Assembly (NCBI GenBank): GCA_910586975.1
Contig: CAJUKX010000035.1
Coordinates: forward strand, 1-22,969
Source: an uncultured Muribaculaceae bacterium
GTDB taxonomy: Bacteria; Bacteroidota; Bacteroidia; Bacteroidales; Muribaculaceae
Reading direction: 5' to 3'
DNA: 22,969 nt
In this document: piece after piece, positions 21,921 through 22,969 of the stretch
Numbering within the stretch: the first letter of the stretch is position 1
Layout of the letters: each line of letters begins with the position of its first letter
Notes under the pieces: model-generated
Told to the model about the DNA's origin: nothing
Database searches by the model: none
What the model saw: the letters and a program-made list of their open reading frames with translations, nothing else
Made by a program: the position numbers and the translations under genes

Positions 21921-22784
21921 TTATTCTTTCAGTCTGAATATCCTCACGCCTATCCAGTAGCGGTTGTTCTTTACAAAATTTGCCAGAGGTGTTTCAGACA
22001 GCATCACCTTTCCTGCAGTACTCGATGCATGCAGTGCGTGCATCTTGCCGTCCTCGCCTTTCACTGCTATACCCATGTGGGTAACATCAAGATCTTTCAG
22101 ATTGCTTACGAATGCCAGAATGTCGCCCTCGTGTATTGCAGCCTGAACCTCTTTTGAGGCAAGATCAGTAGTTTTTATATATGGGAAACGGTGATTGCGG
22201 TAACCGTTTTCGATGCTTCTCATCCTGGTATATTCAATAGAATCGCTCAGAGCTGCATATTTGTCGCGGTGCGACGTCATGAAGTCAATTGACCTAACTA
22301 CATATCTGCATTTAGGCATATCCCGGGTTGCGTCAACAAAGTTACCGCGATGAATATTATCCATTGCCCAGTCACATATATAATGAAGGCGCGAACTGTA
22401 ACCATTAACCTCCCCGGCTCTGTATCTTATCCGGCGCAGATTATATAAGAAGTCCTGCCAGCTTTCGCGATGTTCGGCCAAAGTGAACGATAGAGCCATC
22501 ACAGTCTCGACGAATGTTGTACAATCAAGTTCGTCAATATTAACTGTCAATATCTCGGGCGAACCCTCAAGAGTATGGCCTACATACTTTGTATCTATAA
22601 ACTGTTTGCCGAGCCATGCTGTGCGACTTCCGGGATTTGAAAACTTTTTTTGGGACGCAGCCTTCAGAATCTCAGTTACGGCAGTTGTATCTGATTGTTC
22701 ATTATGCCATCTTACATCAAGATTCTGTGCAGAGAGCGCGCCAAAGCCAAGTATTAAAGCAGAAATAGTAGAAAAAATTCTCAT
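21921..22784 (-). CDS. Secreted DUF1460 (NlpC/P60-like) cysteine amidase candidate
   Basis: I start at ATG 22784 (287 residues) because it begins a clean signal peptide, MRIFSTISALILGFGALSAQ, probably cleaved after Ala19. An in-frame ATG at 22856 would add 24 hydrophobic residues and lie on top of the predicted promoter. The mature part matches my recollection of DUF1460, a Bacteroidota-rich NlpC/P60-related family described as N-acetylmuramoyl-L-alanine amidase-like. Candidate catalytic residues are Cys88 (DELDCTTFVETVMAL) and His236 (DVTHMGIAV). GYSSRLHYICDW (128-139), EGDILAF (219-225) and LHASS (251-255) are probable pocket motifs. A periplasmic or outer-surface role in peptidoglycan turnover or recycling is inferred. 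It converges on eno and has no operon partner in view. Confidence 0.85.
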   Translation of the reverse strand: MRIFSTISALILGFGALSAQNLDVRWHNEQSDTTAVTEILKAASQKKFSNPGSRTAWLGKQFIDTKYVGHTLEGSPEILTVNIDELDCTTFVETVMALSFTLAEHRESWQDFLYNLRRIRYRAGEVNGYSSRLHYICDWAMDNIHRGNFVDATRDMPKCRYVVRSIDFMTSHRDKYAALSDSIEYTRMRSIENGYRNHRFPYIKTTDLASKEVQAAIHEGDILAFVSNLKDLDVTHMGIAVKGEDGKMHALHASSTAGKVMLSETPLANFVKNNRYWIGVRIFRLKE

Positions 22785-22826
22785 GTTTATAATAAAATAA
22801 GAAATGTTGATAAAGAAATTTACAAG

Positions 22827-22857
22827 CAAATTTATAAATAATAAATAGGATATCAAA
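22827..22857 (-). promoter_or_regulatory. Promoter of the DUF1460 gene
   Basis: Read on the minus strand: TTTG (22857-22854), 19-base gap, TAAATTTG (22834-22827), a full consensus match. Transcription should start near 22820, giving a leader of about 36 bases to the ATG at 22784. This supports the shorter start codon. Confidence 0.75.
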
Positions 22858-22940
22858 GTCGATAGGAGTTATCTTCCATAAAAATGATTTTTTGGGCGAA
22901 TTATTTCTATTTGCTAACTACCTGATAATCAGTGACGGGT

Positions 22941-22969
22941 TAAAAAATTATGTTTTTTAGCATAAAAAA
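22941..22969 (-). terminator. Possible weak leftward terminator at the window edge
   Basis: On the minus strand TTATG / CATAA (22965-22961 with 22952-22948) forms a weak five-pair stem followed by TTTTTT. If real, it would end a gene entering from the right. The stem is all AT apart from one pair, so confidence is low. The remaining 22858-22940 shows no gene. Confidence 0.2.

Noticed and set aside
22785..22856. 24-residue N-terminal extension of the DUF1460 protein
   Set aside because: It overlaps the consensus promoter and would place a second hydrophobic stretch before a good signal peptide.

Overview
The window is a chromosomal piece of a Bacteroidota bacterium, order Bacteroidales; a Muribaculaceae-like genome is my best guess, but family level is inference. 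Three things point there. The gene order is the fused str, S10, spc and alpha ribosomal clusters with secY-map-infA-rpmJ in the middle. The protein variants include a zinc-free L36 and S14, and an L2 with the NPVDHPM sequence. Promoters have the TTTG / TAnnTTTG form, and most start codons follow A-rich leaders rather than strong Shine-Dalgarno sites.

Layout. Bases 1-1678 hold no convincing protein gene. They are packed with a family of short palindromes (types A, B and C) arranged as composite units in both orientations, including a 142/143-bp tandem array, a 69-bp tandem duplication and one isolated 19-bp perfect hairpin. Inside this region, about 753-920 looks like a stand-alone small transcription unit: promoter, structured RNA, intrinsic terminator. 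A strong consensus promoter at 1679-1710 then starts the ribosomal super-operon.

Bases 1847-20294 encode 33 collinear plus-strand genes: rpsL, rpsG, fusA, rpsJ, rplC, rplD, rplW, rplB, rpsS, rplV, rpsC, rplP, rpmC, rpsQ, rplN, rplX, rplE, rpsN, rpsH, rplF, rplR, rpsE, rpmD, rplO, secY, map, infA, rpmJ, rpsM, rpsK, rpsD, rpoA, rplQ. They supply both ribosomal subunits, elongation factor G, initiation factor 1, the protein-export channel, N-terminal methionine removal and the RNA polymerase alpha subunit. Most gaps are below 60 bases. The longer ones (before rpsG, rplC, rpsH and rpsD) contain hairpins or low-complexity leaders that could be autoregulatory. A consensus promoter lies inside rplD and a -7-type box precedes rpsM. 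A clean intrinsic terminator closes the cluster at 20320-20352.

Bases 20438-21902 are a separate enolase unit with its own promoter, a 5' hairpin and a terminator. Convergent to it, on the minus strand, lies a secreted DUF1460 / NlpC-P60-like cysteine amidase candidate with its own promoter. The last 110 bases are AT-rich and carry no gene.

The coding part is ordinary and highly conserved. The unusual material is the palindrome-rich block upstream of rpsL, the candidate small RNA in it, and several candidate RNA control points inside the operon. I found no defence, mobile or biosynthetic system.
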